Positions 9,943-19,739 are shown, counted from the first letter of the stretch. The stretch is 36,829 bases of DNA from Dehalococcoidia bacterium (GCA_011191875.1 DUFC01000032.1:60012-96840); one strand, 5' to 3'. Translations and numbers: made by a program. Notes: generated by a model from the letters alone, not told the origin.

Positions 9943-10491
9943 ATGAACTGCCCTTATTGTGGTTACCACGACTCTAAAGTTGTAGATTCTCGAGATGTAA
10001 ATGATGGCATACGCCGCCGACGTCAATGTTTAAGGTGCGACTCCCGTTTCACTACCTATGAGCGACTGCAACCGGCTAGTCTCTTTGTGATTAAGAAAGA
10101 CGAGAGGCGTGAGGAATTCAACCGCAATAAGCTGCTAACTGGTATCCGCAAGGCATGTGAAAAACGACCACTGCCTATGGGCACTGTTGATAAGCTCGCC
10201 GATGACATAGAAGCTGAGCTTTACCGTATAGGTAAGGCAGAGTTACCTAGTACTACTATTGGTGATATGGTAATGGAAAGACTAAAGAGCCTGGACTATA
10301 TCGCTTACATCCGTTTTGCTAGTGTCTACCGGGAGTTTACTGACATCACGGCACTAAAGCAAGAAATAGATACCCTGGTCAGCAGTGAAGCTGAAACACC
10401 TACCCCCACTAGTCAGCTCCCCTTACTCCCCGGTGAGCATTTAGGCGGAACTGTTAGTAGGCAAAGGCGAGACAGAAGAAGAAAAGCTTGA
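9943..10491 (+). CDS. nrdR: Transcriptional repressor NrdR
   Basis: Zinc ribbon MNCPYCGYHDSKVVDSR...RRRRQCLRCDSRFTTYER, ATP-cone; ORF track starts at 9934 (MFV-M), internal ATG at 9943 fits family start. Confidence 0.96.
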   Translation: MNCPYCGYHDSKVVDSRDVNDGIRRRRQCLRCDSRFTTYERLQPASLFVIKKDERREEFNRNKLLTGIRKACEKRPLPMGTVDKLADDIEAELYRIGKAELPSTTIGDMVMERLKSLDYIAYIRFASVYREFTDITALKQEIDTLVSSEAETPTPTSQLPLLPGEHLGGTVSRQRRDRRRKA

Positions 10492-10576
10492 AGGAAGTGA
10501 TATTACTAAAGCTGGGAGTCAGAAATGAGCACAGCTAATCATTATAAAGGAGCGAAAACATTAAGGAGGAGAAAAA

Positions 10577-10891
10577 ATGGGAATAATGCCTAACCAATAC
10601 CCTGTCATCTGGCAAGCAATTAGCTGGTGGATGGAGATGAGATTGTTGAAGCCGGCGAAACTTTATTTACTAACAGGATACTCAAAAGATCGTATTGAGA
10701 GGGGGATAAGAGAGATGACTGAACCGCTGACATCAGATTTCTTGCACGCTTGTGTTGACGTCTTTGGTTTAAGAAATTCTAGACAGAGAGGTATTGAAGA
10801 TACGGCTGATGTTCTAACGGACGAAGAGTGCATCAGACTACTTATAGCACCATTGACAAGACCACCTCGTCAGGGTAACTTGTGGGATTAG
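10577..10891 (+). CDS. Small putative HTH (XRE-like) protein paired with downstream metallopeptidase
   Basis: Strong RBS (ttaaggaggagaaaaaatg); 'PAKLYLLTGYSKDRIERGIREMTEPLTSDFLHACVDVFGL' resembles a Cro/cI-like helical domain; weak identification. Confidence 0.55.
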   Translation: MGIMPNQYPVIWQAISWWMEMRLLKPAKLYLLTGYSKDRIERGIREMTEPLTSDFLHACVDVFGLRNSRQRGIEDTADVLTDEECIRLLIAPLTRPPRQGNLWD

Positions 10892-10910
10892 CTTCGATTG
10901 GGAGAGCGTA

Positions 10911-11792
10911 ATGGGTACAAAGCAATTGAATAGTTGTAGCCTAACTAGCGAAGTAGTGCCAGTATTTATCAATCCGGAACAAGCTAAGGAACTCATTATT
11001 GAACGGGCTAGACAGCTTGTGAACCGACTCGTTGAGGATAGAGGACACGATAAACCGCCTTTTTTACCTGAAGAATTTGCTCGCTTGCAAGGCATAAAAA
11101 AGATTGTGAAAGCGGATCTTGGAAGAACCAGCGCTGTCCTACTCAGATTTGATGACGGTTATGTGATTAAGGTAAATCAAAACCATAACCTAGCTAGACA
11201 AAACTTTTCTTGCACTCACGAGATTGGTCACACTTTGTTTAGCGAGGCTAAACTGGAACGCTACATACAGAATATTGAGTATCGAACATTCGATCCGCAA
11301 GGTCATGAAGAAGCTCGTTCAACAGCTAGAGAACGCCTATGTGATATCGCCGCCACTGAACTCCTCATGCCAGAGTCCGTTTTCAGAAAATATTTATCAG
11401 GTTTTGGCGTCTCCGTGCACTCGATTGAAAGGTTGGCTAATATCTTCAAAGTCTCCATTCGCGCCGCTACCTGGCGGATTGCTGAAGTTAGCACGGAACC
11501 TTGTATTGCCCTTCTATGGCAGCTTTGGCCAACAAATAAGCCCAAAGGGCTTCGGTTAGCTTGGTGTGTAGGTCCGGGAAGAAACTCACGAGGTAAAGCT
11601 AACTATATGCCAATGCATACACTTGTGAGACACCCCTCCAAATTGCATAAAGCTTATGAATACGACAGATCTGTTAAATCTTCGAAACTTTTTAAGGTTG
11701 ATAATGCTGTTAAGCGTTTACCTATGGAATCCAAAGGTTTTGGTCACGACGGAACGAGATACGTTGTTTCCCTAGCCCTCCTCAATAGATGA
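10911..11792 (+). CDS. ImmA/IrrE-family zinc metallopeptidase
   Basis: HEIGH motif in 'FSCTHEIGHTLFSEAKLERY', then 'ERLCDIAATELLMPESVFRKYL...VSVHSIERLANIFKVSIRAATWRI'. Confidence 0.85.
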   Translation: MGTKQLNSCSLTSEVVPVFINPEQAKELIIERARQLVNRLVEDRGHDKPPFLPEEFARLQGIKKIVKADLGRTSAVLLRFDDGYVIKVNQNHNLARQNFSCTHEIGHTLFSEAKLERYIQNIEYRTFDPQGHEEARSTARERLCDIAATELLMPESVFRKYLSGFGVSVHSIERLANIFKVSIRAATWRIAEVSTEPCIALLWQLWPTNKPKGLRLAWCVGPGRNSRGKANYMPMHTLVRHPSKLHKAYEYDRSVKSSKLFKVDNAVKRLPMESKGFGHDGTRYVVSLALLNR

Positions 11793-11829
11793 GGTAAAGC
11801 AAAAAGAAGTATTAAATCTGGAGGACATT

Positions 11830-14415
11830 GTGTCAAGCAATCGCTATAAAGAAGATAACAGCAGAAGGGCTCTTGACCGCACCCAGATTGCCCAGGCTAT
11901 CTTTGCTGCTGCTGAATCTATGGGTATGGCTGATCGACAACTAGTTGAGCAACTCACTGCTCAGGTGATTGAACGCCTAGAACAACCACAACCCCTGCCT
12001 GGAATGGAACACCTAGTGCCCAAGACTCGCCGTCAACAGAAACGCCTACCCACAGATTTTGAAATCCAAACTATGGTAAAAGAATTCTTAGCTGCTGAAG
12101 AGCCAGCTGAGCTAGAGGAGGTTAAGCCTGAAATGGAAACCCAGATTAAAGAGACGCCTGTTATTCCAGCCAAGCCAGAGGTTCAACTGGCTTCTGGCAT
12201 CAATCTTACTGAAAACGCCAGTCATGTTCTGGAAAGAAGGTATTTGAAGAAAGATAAACAGGGACAAGTTATCGAGACAGTAGAAGAGATGTTCCACCGT
12301 GTGGCACAGACCATTGCCTCTGCCGAGCTCATCTACGACCCCAAGGCAGATGTCAAGGCTAGGGAAGAGGAATTCTACCAGTTGATGGCTAATCTAGAGT
12401 TCCTGCCTAATTCGCCTACTCTGATGAATGCGGGAAGGGAATTAGGACAGTTGTCAGCCTGCTTTGTCCTTCCCGTTGAGGACTCGATGGAGTCCATCTT
12501 TGATGCGGTTAAGAATACGGCGCTCATCCATAAAAGCGGCGGCGGGACTGGATTTTCCTTCTCCAGGCTAAGACCGGAAACGGATAGGGTTGGCTCTACG
12601 GGAGGGGTAGCCAGTGGTCCCGTTTCTTTTATACGAGCCTTTGATACTGCCACCGATGTCATTAAACAAGGGGGGATGCGCCGTGGGGCGAATATGGCTA
12701 TTCTTAATATTGACCACCCCGATATTATGAACTTCATAGTGGCTAAAGATGACTCTACTGCCCTTACTAACTTCAATCTGTCAGTAGCGATAACTGGCAA
12801 ATTTATGGAAGCAGTCAAGACTGGCACTGACTATAATCTAGTAAATCCACACACTAAAGAGGTAACAGATAAGCTTAATGCTAAAGAGGTGTTTGGCAAA
12901 ATAGTTGATATGGCGTGGAAAACAGGCGACCCAGGTGTTGTCTTTATTGACCGAATAAATCAGGATAACCCCACCCCGCAGTTAGGCAGTATTGAAAGCA
13001 CCAACCCCTGCGGTGAGCAGCCCCTGCTCCCATACGAATCGTGTAATCTAGGCTCTATCAATCTAGTCAGGATGCTGCAAACTACAAATGGAACTACCGA
13101 GATTGATTATTCCAAGCTAGCTGAGACGGTGAGAATTGCAGTGAGGTTTTTAGATAATGTTATTGATGTCAATAAATTCCCCTTACCCCAAATAGCTGAA
13201 ATGACGAAGCAAACTAGGAAGATAGGGTTAGGGATAATGGGTTTTGCCGATATGCTAATTGAGCTAGGCATCCCTTATGACTCCGAAGAAGCGTTACAGA
13301 TTGCCTCAAATATTATGCATTTTATTAATGAAGAGGCATGCAAAGCCTCAGTAGAATTAGCCAATGAGCGCGGTGTTTTCCCTGCGTTCAAGGGTAGCAT
13401 ATATGATGTGCCTGGTCCCAGGGTAAGAAACGCATCGTGCACTACCATTGCTCCCACCGGCACCCTAAGCATAATTGCCAGCTGCTCCAGCGGTATTGAG
13501 CCCCTTTTTGCCCTGAGCTACACCAGAAATATTTTAGATGGCGCCCAGCTACTAGAGATAAACCCCTATTTTGAGGAAGCAGCCAGGGAGGAAGGCTTCT
13601 ACTCCGAGGAGCTTATGCAACAGCTAGCCGCCGGGGCTAAACTCCACGATATAGACGGAGTGCCGGACAGAATAAAACGGTTATTTGTCACCGCTCACGA
13701 GATAAGCCCTGAATGGCATGCTAAGATGCAGGCTGCCTTCCAGAAGTCCACACATAACGCTGTGTCTAAGACAGTCAACTTCCCCAAGCAGGCAACCAGA
13801 GAAGACATAGCTAAGGTGTATATGATGGCTTATGAAGAGGGATTAAAGGGAATAACTATTTACCGGGATGGCAGCCGTGCGGGACAGGTATTAACTACTG
13901 GCAAGATAGATGTGGCTGGGACGATTAGTGTAGAGAAAGCTGAAGGTGCCAGACTTACCCCCAGGAAGAGGTCAAAGGTAACCTCAGGTATTACTGAGAG
14001 AGTAACCACCGGTTGTGGCTATATCTATGTAACGGTAAACTCTGATGAGGAGGGGATATGTGAGGTCTTCTCCACCCTGGGCAAAGCTGGAGGTTGTGCC
14101 TCAGCCCAACTGGAAGCCACCTGCCGGCTAATCTCCCTGTCATTAAGGTCCGGGGTAGATGTCGCTTCAGTGGTAAGGCAGCTTCGCGGCATCCGTTGTC
14201 CATCCATTGCCTGGGAACAGGGTAAGTCTATCCTCTCCTGCGCCGATGCCATCGCCAGTGTGCTGGAAAAACACATAGGTGGTGATAATAAGCCTAAGCT
14301 GGAGGACTATGGCTTAGCTAAAAACATGGCGGGACAGTGCCCTGACTGCGGCAACCTGCTGGTATATCAGGAAGGCTGCTTCATCTGCCCCACCTGCGGG
14401 TATACTAAGTGCTAA
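11830..14415 (+). CDS. nrdJ: Adenosylcobalamin-dependent ribonucleoside-diphosphate reductase
   Basis: 861 aa; '[33 protein letters not shown]', '[23 protein letters not shown]', '[25 protein letters not shown]', C-terminal '[25 protein letters not shown]'. Confidence 0.96.
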   Translation: MSSNRYKEDNSRRALDRTQIAQAIFAAAESMGMADRQLVEQLTAQVIERLEQPQPLPGMEHLVPKTRRQQKRLPTDFEIQTMVKEFLAAEEPAELEEVKPEMETQIKETPVIPAKPEVQLASGINLTENASHVLERRYLKKDKQGQVIETVEEMFHRVAQTIASAELIYDPKADVKAREEEFYQLMANLEFLPNSPTLMNAGRELGQLSACFVLPVEDSMESIFDAVKNTALIHKSGGGTGFSFSRLRPETDRVGSTGGVASGPVSFIRAFDTATDVIKQGGMRRGANMAILNIDHPDIMNFIVAKDDSTALTNFNLSVAITGKFMEAVKTGTDYNLVNPHTKEVTDKLNAKEVFGKIVDMAWKTGDPGVVFIDRINQDNPTPQLGSIESTNPCGEQPLLPYESCNLGSINLVRMLQTTNGTTEIDYSKLAETVRIAVRFLDNVIDVNKFPLPQIAEMTKQTRKIGLGIMGFADMLIELGIPYDSEEALQIASNIMHFINEEACKASVELANERGVFPAFKGSIYDVPGPRVRNASCTTIAPTGTLSIIASCSSGIEPLFALSYTRNILDGAQLLEINPYFEEAAREEGFYSEELMQQLAAGAKLHDIDGVPDRIKRLFVTAHEISPEWHAKMQAAFQKSTHNAVSKTVNFPKQATREDIAKVYMMAYEEGLKGITIYRDGSRAGQVLTTGKIDVAGTISVEKAEGARLTPRKRSKVTSGITERVTTGCGYIYVTVNSDEEGICEVFSTLGKAGGCASAQLEATCRLISLSLRSGVDVASVVRQLRGIRCPSIAWEQGKSILSCADAIASVLEKHIGGDNKPKLEDYGLAKNMAGQCPDCGNLLVYQEGCFICPTCGYTKC

Positions 14416-14464
14416 TGAAAAGAGTAAAATCTAAACTAATTTATAGATATTAGGGAGTTGTGGC

Positions 14465-14722
14465 TTACTTTTTCGTATCTGTTTCAAACAGGAACAACAT
14501 AGAGCTTTGTATTCGGAAATCAAATCCTTCCTTTAAGTAGGCAGGACGTGTCAGGTAAATTCTCCTGCCATCGCTCAATACTTCTACATTATAGTGGTAA
14601 TGTGATGCGTCATTGCCCCCACCTAAACCAGGTTCTTCTTTAAGGAACTGAGATACTACTATTTTACGCAATTCTGCCATTGAGGTATAATCACGAGCTA
14701 TAAAATCTATTTCGTGATACAC
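14465..14722 (-). CDS. Hypothetical protein (85 aa)
   Basis: Free-standing ORF opposing nrdJ and the hydrogenase operon; no recognised motif. Confidence 0.45.
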   Translation of the reverse strand: MYHEIDFIARDYTSMAELRKIVVSQFLKEEPGLGGGNDASHYHYNVEVLSDGRRIYLTRPAYLKEGFDFRIQSSMLFLFETDTKK

Positions 14723-14889
14723 GGTCTACTCTCTATGTTCTTTGGGTAACACTATTTTTAAGACAACAATACCACCAACCTCCTCTGCTCTTTCCTGTTC
14801 AATAACACCATCTCCTTCATGGTGACATTTTCCCTGAACAGTTAACTGGTGACAAAATCGTAGAACATTAACAGAGTCAATTCGCGATA

Positions 14890-15040
14890 TTGACAATACC
14901 AAGATAAAATGCTAGAGTTATCAAGGGCTAGCGATGCCGATAGAATGTAGAGTGGCGTCTACCATTCGAAAGCTTGTTTTTATTAAAGTGGAAGCTAGGT
15001 TGCCTCACCAATGTAGCTCATAGTAGAGCTTTTTTTTTAC
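14890..15040 (+). ncRNA. Candidate structured leader RNA or small RNA (promoter to terminator)
   Basis: TTGACA (14890-14895), 17-bp spacer, TAGAGT (14913-14918); ctagc/gctag closing arms (14928-14932, 14994-14998); internal hairpin gtaga...tctac; terminator agctc-atagta-gagct followed by T9 (15015-15039). Confidence 0.4.
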
Positions 15041-15144
15041 CTTGTCACCGAGTCAGAAACAATAAGATTGGCACGACTCGGCGGTTAATAACCGAGAAGA
15101 TAAGAGAGTTGGTTCTGGTTAGCTAAGAAAGAAAGGAGGTAGAG

Positions 15145-16122
15145 ATGGCTAAACCAAAGGTTGCTTTTTACTGGTGTGCTTCGTGTGGTGGATGCGAGGA
15201 GACAGTCGTTGACCTTAACGAAGACCTGCTGAAGGTAGCTGATGCTGTAGACATTGTACTATGGCCGGTGGCACTGGACTTTAAGAGGAAGGATATTGAA
15301 TCTCTAAGCGACGGAGAGATAGCGGTGAGCTTTATAAATGGGTCAGTAAGGCTAGAAGAACAGGAGGAGATGGTAAAGCTCTTGAGGCAAAAATCTGGTC
15401 TTGTAGTTGCCTTTGGTGCCTGTGCTCATTTAGGAGGCATACCAGGGCTTGGGAACTTCTGGACTAAGGACACGATTTTCCAGAGAGTTTATAAGGAAGT
15501 CCCAACCGTTGAAAATCCAGAGGGAATTACTCCACAAGAGAAGACTGTTTTTAATTTTGGCGAAATTACCCTGCCGGAATTCTATGATACGGTAAAGACT
15601 TTAAACCAAACCATCCCTGTGGATTATTACCTCCCTGGATGCCCGCCACCGCCTGATTTAATAATGAATGCAGTAAATGCCATTTTAAAAGGGGAGCTTC
15701 CAGAGAAAGGGGCAGTGCTTGCTCCTGAAAAATCATTATGTGATACCTGCCCCAGGAAAGAGGGGAAACCGGATAAAATCTCAATAGCAGAGATAAAAAG
15801 GCCATGGGAGATTAAAATGGACCCTGAGAAATGCTTCCTTGAACTAGGAATAATTTGTCTTGGTCCCGTCACCCGTTCGGGATGTGGAGAAACATGCATT
15901 AAAGCTAATCAGCCATGCCGGGGGTGCTTTGGTCCTGTAGATGGTGTTGTAGACCAGGGAGCAAAAGGGCTTTCAGCGATTGCCTCTATATTGGGTATTG
16001 AAGAGGAGAAGATATCGGATGAAGAGGTCAAAAAATTATTCGATGGGCTTGTGGACCCGGCAGGAACATTCTACAGATTTAGCTTACCTTCTTCTCTTCT
16101 TAGAAGAAGGAGAATGGAATAG
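15145..16122 (+). CDS. [NiFe] hydrogenase small subunit, group 3 (MvhG/VhuG-like)
   Basis: 'FYWCASCGGCEETVVDL', 'VVAFGACAHLGGIPGLGN', 'YYLPGCPPPPDLI', C-terminal Cys-rich [4Fe-4S] region; RBS aaaggaggtagag. Confidence 0.92.
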   Translation: MAKPKVAFYWCASCGGCEETVVDLNEDLLKVADAVDIVLWPVALDFKRKDIESLSDGEIAVSFINGSVRLEEQEEMVKLLRQKSGLVVAFGACAHLGGIPGLGNFWTKDTIFQRVYKEVPTVENPEGITPQEKTVFNFGEITLPEFYDTVKTLNQTIPVDYYLPGCPPPPDLIMNAVNAILKGELPEKGAVLAPEKSLCDTCPRKEGKPDKISIAEIKRPWEIKMDPEKCFLELGIICLGPVTRSGCGETCIKANQPCRGCFGPVDGVVDQGAKGLSAIASILGIEEEKISDEEVKKLFDGLVDPAGTFYRFSLPSSLLRRRRME

Positions 16123-16131
16123 GAGGACATA

Positions 16132-17595
16132 ATGAGAAAGATAACGATAGACCCTATAACCAGGCTTGAGGGGCATGGGAAAATAGAAATATTTCTCAAT
16201 GATGACGGGGATGTTGACAAGGCTTACCTCCAGATACCCGAGCTTCGAGGATTTGAGAAGTTCGCTGAAGGAAGACCGGCAGAGGAGATGCCAAGAATAA
16301 CCACCATGATTTGTGGGGTGTGTCCAACGGCTCACCACATGGCATCAGCTAAAACCCTTGATGACCTTTGGAAGGTTGAGCCAACCTCAGCGGCAAAAAA
16401 GATAAGAGAGCTCATGTATTGTGCTTTCCAGGCAGAAGACCATATATTGCATTTCTTCTTCCTTGGCGGTCCCGACTTTGTTGTTGGTCCACAAGCTCCT
16501 GCCGGAGAAAGGAATGTCCTGGGAGTTATCGCCAAGGCGGGGATGGAAGCCGGCGGCAAAGTTATAGAAGTTAGAAAAAGGCTCAGGGGAGTTCTGAGAA
16601 TAATCGGAGGCAAGCCGGTTATGCCTACTTGTGCCTTGCCTGGAGGAGTATCAAAAGCGATTTCCGAGGAGGAAAGAACAGAAATTATAGATACGGGGGA
16701 ATATGCAGTAGAATTCTGTAAATTTGCCCTCGCCCTTTTTGACGATGTAGTGCTTAAAAATAAAGACTATGTTGACCTTGTTGCCGGGGATATTTATAAG
16801 CACAGGACCTATTACATGGGTCTGGTGGATGAAAATAACAAGGTAAACTTCTACGATGGTATGCTCAGAGTGGTTGACCCTAATGGTAAAGAGTTTGCCA
16901 AGTTTAAAGCTCAGGAATACCTTGACCACATTAGGGAGCATGTTGAACCCTGGAGCTATGTTAAGTTCTGCTATCTTAAGAATGTGGGGTGGAAGGGGTT
17001 TGTTGATGGAGAAGACAGCGGTGTTTTCAGGGTAGCCCCGCTGGCTCGGCTGAATGTGTCCGATGGGATGGCAACACCACTGGCTCAGGAAGCCTATGAG
17101 AGAATGTATGAAGTACTGGGTGGAAAACCAGTTCATAATACCTTAGCCTTCCACTGGGCTCGGCTTGTTGAGGCGCTTTATGCATCAGAAAGGGTGTTAG
17201 AGCTTGCCCGCGACCCTGAAATTACTTCCTCCGACATAGTAAACCTACCTACGGAAACTCCAAAGGAGGGCATAGGGGTAGTAGAAGCACCAAGAGGTAC
17301 TCTCCTCCATCATTATCAGACCGATGACAGAGGAATTCTCACCAAAGTCAATCTGATTGTAGCTACTCAGAATAATGCAGCTCCTATTTTTATGTCCATT
17401 GAGAAAGCGGCTAAATCGCTTATACACAAAGGCGAAGTCCCTGATGGGATTCTCAATATGATTGAGATGGCATTTAGAGCCTATGACCCCTGCCACGCCT
17501 GCGCCACCCATTCACTTCCGGGAAGGATGCCGCTTGAGATATATGTATATGACTCTAAAGGGGACTTGGTACAGAAATTGAGAAGAGGTGAATAA
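16132..17595 (+). CDS. [NiFe] hydrogenase large subunit, group 3 (MvhA/VhuA-like)
   Basis: 'ITIDPITRLEGHGKIEIFL', L1 ICGVCPTAHH, L2 DPCHACATH followed by a C-terminal peptide expected to be processed. Confidence 0.95.
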   Translation: MRKITIDPITRLEGHGKIEIFLNDDGDVDKAYLQIPELRGFEKFAEGRPAEEMPRITTMICGVCPTAHHMASAKTLDDLWKVEPTSAAKKIRELMYCAFQAEDHILHFFFLGGPDFVVGPQAPAGERNVLGVIAKAGMEAGGKVIEVRKRLRGVLRIIGGKPVMPTCALPGGVSKAISEEERTEIIDTGEYAVEFCKFALALFDDVVLKNKDYVDLVAGDIYKHRTYYMGLVDENNKVNFYDGMLRVVDPNGKEFAKFKAQEYLDHIREHVEPWSYVKFCYLKNVGWKGFVDGEDSGVFRVAPLARLNVSDGMATPLAQEAYERMYEVLGGKPVHNTLAFHWARLVEALYASERVLELARDPEITSSDIVNLPTETPKEGIGVVEAPRGTLLHHYQTDDRGILTKVNLIVATQNNAAPIFMSIEKAAKSLIHKGEVPDGILNMIEMAFRAYDPCHACATHSLPGRMPLEIYVYDSKGDLVQKLRRGE

Positions 17596-17604
17596 GAAGT
17601 AAAC

Positions 17605-18015
17605 ATGAAGCAGGAAACAGGGCAAGTAGATTTATTAAGAAAGTCTGGATATTCAGATAAAGCGATAGACTATGTCATAAACAGAGTGAATGTTGGGGAG
17701 ATAGAGGAGCCGGATGCTTGTGTTGCCTATACTGGCCCTTGTGGCGACACAATGCAAATCTATTTAAAAATTGACAACGATAGAGTAATTGAGGCAAAAT
17801 TCCAGGCAATAGGATGTGCCGGTTCCTATGCGGCTGGCTCGGCTCTCATGGAAATGATAAAAGGGGAAACACTGGAGCAGGCGGAGAAAATAAGCGTGGA
17901 TGAAGTAATAAATCATTTGGGCGCTATTCCGCCGCCTAAAATTCACTGCGCTTGTTTAGCTAAAAGAACTTTAGAACAAACCATTGAACAATACAGAAGC
18001 AGGACTGAAAAGTGA
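17605..18015 (+). CDS. NifU/IscU-like Fe-S scaffold-domain protein
   Basis: 'CGDTMQIYLKIDNDRVIEAKFQAIGCAGSYAAGSALMEMIKGETLEQA...HCACLAKRTLEQTI' matches the NifU_N fold with its three conserved Cys. Confidence 0.85.
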   Translation: MKQETGQVDLLRKSGYSDKAIDYVINRVNVGEIEEPDACVAYTGPCGDTMQIYLKIDNDRVIEAKFQAIGCAGSYAAGSALMEMIKGETLEQAEKISVDEVINHLGAIPPPKIHCACLAKRTLEQTIEQYRSRTEK

Positions 18016-18488
18016 AAACACTCATTTTAGGGTTTGGAAATCCAATTCTCACCGATGATGGAGTAGGAATCAGAATTGCTCAAAAGATTAAAGAGGAAAA
18101 TCCCGATTTGGAAGTAATAGAGACAAGTGAAGCCGGAATTGCACTCATTGATTATGTAGCTGGCCATGATAAGCTTGTTATCATCGATTCTATAAAGACC
18201 GGACAGGGGAAGCCGGGAGAACTCTATAAGCTTGGGCTAGAAGATTTGAAGCCGTTTGTTTATTTTCCCTCATCTCATGGCATAGATATAGCTACTGCAT
18301 TTAAGCTTGGAGAAAGTCTGGGATATAAGATGCCTAAATACACTAGCATATACGCTGTAGAGATAATGGATAATACAACCTTTAAAGAAAAGTGCACCGA
18401 AGAAGTAGAGGGAAGGATACCATTTATTGTAAAACAAATAGTAGAGGAGGAAAATCTGCGAAAAATTTTAAGCCTAAAGGCGGCATAA
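18012..18488 (+). CDS. Hydrogenase maturation protease (HycI/HyaD/FrcD-type)
   Basis: 'LILGFGNPILTDDGVGIRIAQKI', 'ETSEAGIALIDYVAGHDKLVIIDSI', 'SSHGIDIATAFKLG'. GTG start overlapping the upstream stop. Confidence 0.92.
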   Translation: MKTLILGFGNPILTDDGVGIRIAQKIKEENPDLEVIETSEAGIALIDYVAGHDKLVIIDSIKTGQGKPGELYKLGLEDLKPFVYFPSSHGIDIATAFKLGESLGYKMPKYTSIYAVEIMDNTTFKEKCTEEVEGRIPFIVKQIVEEENLRKILSLKAA

Positions 18489-18551
18489 ACAGTTACATTG
18501 ATGAAGTCGCACAGTTCGTCCCATTATACTAAATAAGGAGGTGAGGTTAAA

Positions 18552-19739
18552 TTGAATGAGCAAGCTATTGAAGAGAAAGTCATTGAAGAGAAAGTGGCGC
18601 TTGAACTAAATGAGGATTATTGCGCTAGTTGTTCTATTTGTTCTTCCCTTTGCCCCTTTGAGGCGCTAAAAAAGGATGAGGAAACTGGTAAGACCGTTCT
18701 AGAAATAGAAAAGTGCCAGGTGTGTGGACTCTGCTACTCTACATGTCCGGCTAAAGCCTTTGATATCATCTATTATGATATTGATTCCTTAACAAGGTAT
18801 CTGGAGAAAGCAAAACAGGAATATGACAGTAATACATTGGTTATTATGTGCAAGGGAAGCGCCCCTGACTTTTCTAAGGTAGAGGAGCTGTTTGGGGTGA
18901 CAAAATACATCCCTCTATCTGTACCCTGTGTTGGTCGCATTCCTGAGGAAGTATTCTTGAAAGCCCTAACTATGGGGATAAGAGCAATTAATATCCTAGC
19001 TTGCGACGATGATTTCTGCCGATTTGACAAAGGAAGCCCGGTCACCGCGCGCAAAATCCTTGCCCTCAATCTTCTGTTAGGACAGCTTGGCTATGGAACA
19101 GGAGCTATAAACCTAAAGCGGAATAACCTCAAGGTAAAAATAGATAAAGACCGATGTATTGCTTGTGGTAACTGTGTCTTTTACTGTCCTTATGATGCCG
19201 CTAAGCTGGAGAGCCCAGGAATAGTCAGTTTTGATTTAGCTGAGTGCAAAGGCTGTGGCCTGTGTGTCGCTATGTGCCCGGCTTTAGCTCTGGAGCTAGA
19301 GAATTGGGAAAGAGAGCGCATTTCAACTTTGATCTCCAAGCTATCATCAGAAATGGAACGACCAAAGATACTAGTATTTCGCTGTCAATGGGCTACTTTT
19401 TCACCACTGGATAACGGGCAATCAGCTCCAAACATTCGCATCATAGATTTACCTTGTGCGGCAAGAGTTGACCCCTTCCATATCTTAGAGGCTTTCCAGA
19501 AAGGCGTAGATGGCGTTTTAATAGCGGCTTGCTCTGAGGATGATTGCAAGCAGGAGAAGGTAAGCGGTAAATCGGAGCACTTGGTAGCGGTACTAGGAGA
19601 AAGACTAAGCCAGATAGGACTTCAGGAGAGGCTTCATTTTTGCACTGTAGCTCCAAGATACCCTGAGAGGTTCAATGGAGAATTAGAGCAGTTCAGCCAA
19701 GAAATAGTAACTATTTGTTCAAAGGAGGGGAGAGAATGA
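18552..19739 (+). CDS. Ferredoxin-MvhD-ferredoxin-MvhD fusion (hydrogenase electron-transfer subunit)
   Basis: Two pairs of CxxCxxCxxxC clusters, each followed by an MvhD-like domain (VIMCKGSAPDF...ILACDDDFCRF; VFRCQWATFSPLD...LIAACSEDDCKQ). TTG start with good RBS (aaggaggtgagg). Confidence 0.85.
   Translation: MNEQAIEEKVIEEKVALELNEDYCASCSICSSLCPFEALKKDEETGKTVLEIEKCQVCGLCYSTCPAKAFDIIYYDIDSLTRYLEKAKQEYDSNTLVIMCKGSAPDFSKVEELFGVTKYIPLSVPCVGRIPEEVFLKALTMGIRAINILACDDDFCRFDKGSPVTARKILALNLLLGQLGYGTGAINLKRNNLKVKIDKDRCIACGNCVFYCPYDAAKLESPGIVSFDLAECKGCGLCVAMCPALALELENWERERISTLISKLSSEMERPKILVFRCQWATFSPLDNGQSAPNIRIIDLPCAARVDPFHILEAFQKGVDGVLIAACSEDDCKQEKVSGKSEHLVAVLGERLSQIGLQERLHFCTVAPRYPERFNGELEQFSQEIVTICSKEGRE

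Noticed and set aside
11224-11559. 111-aa ORF inside the ImmA/IrrE gene
   Set aside because: Alternative frame of a coding region with a clear HEIGH motif.
14025-14276. Minus-strand ORFs opposite the nrdJ 3' end
   Set aside because: Shadow ORFs antisense to a well-supported CDS.
16651-17136. 161-aa minus-strand ORF opposite the hydrogenase large subunit
   Set aside because: Shadow ORF of a strongly conserved gene; no domain signature.
16132-17595. Possible selenocysteine in the hydrogenase large subunit
   Set aside because: Both L1 and L2 motifs have Cys codons and no in-frame TGA is present.
18562-18596. Tandem 15-bp repeat (attgaagagaaagt x2) at the start of the ferredoxin-MvhD gene
   Set aside because: Short, in-frame (IEEKVIEEKV) and likely a minor slippage product; no further structure.
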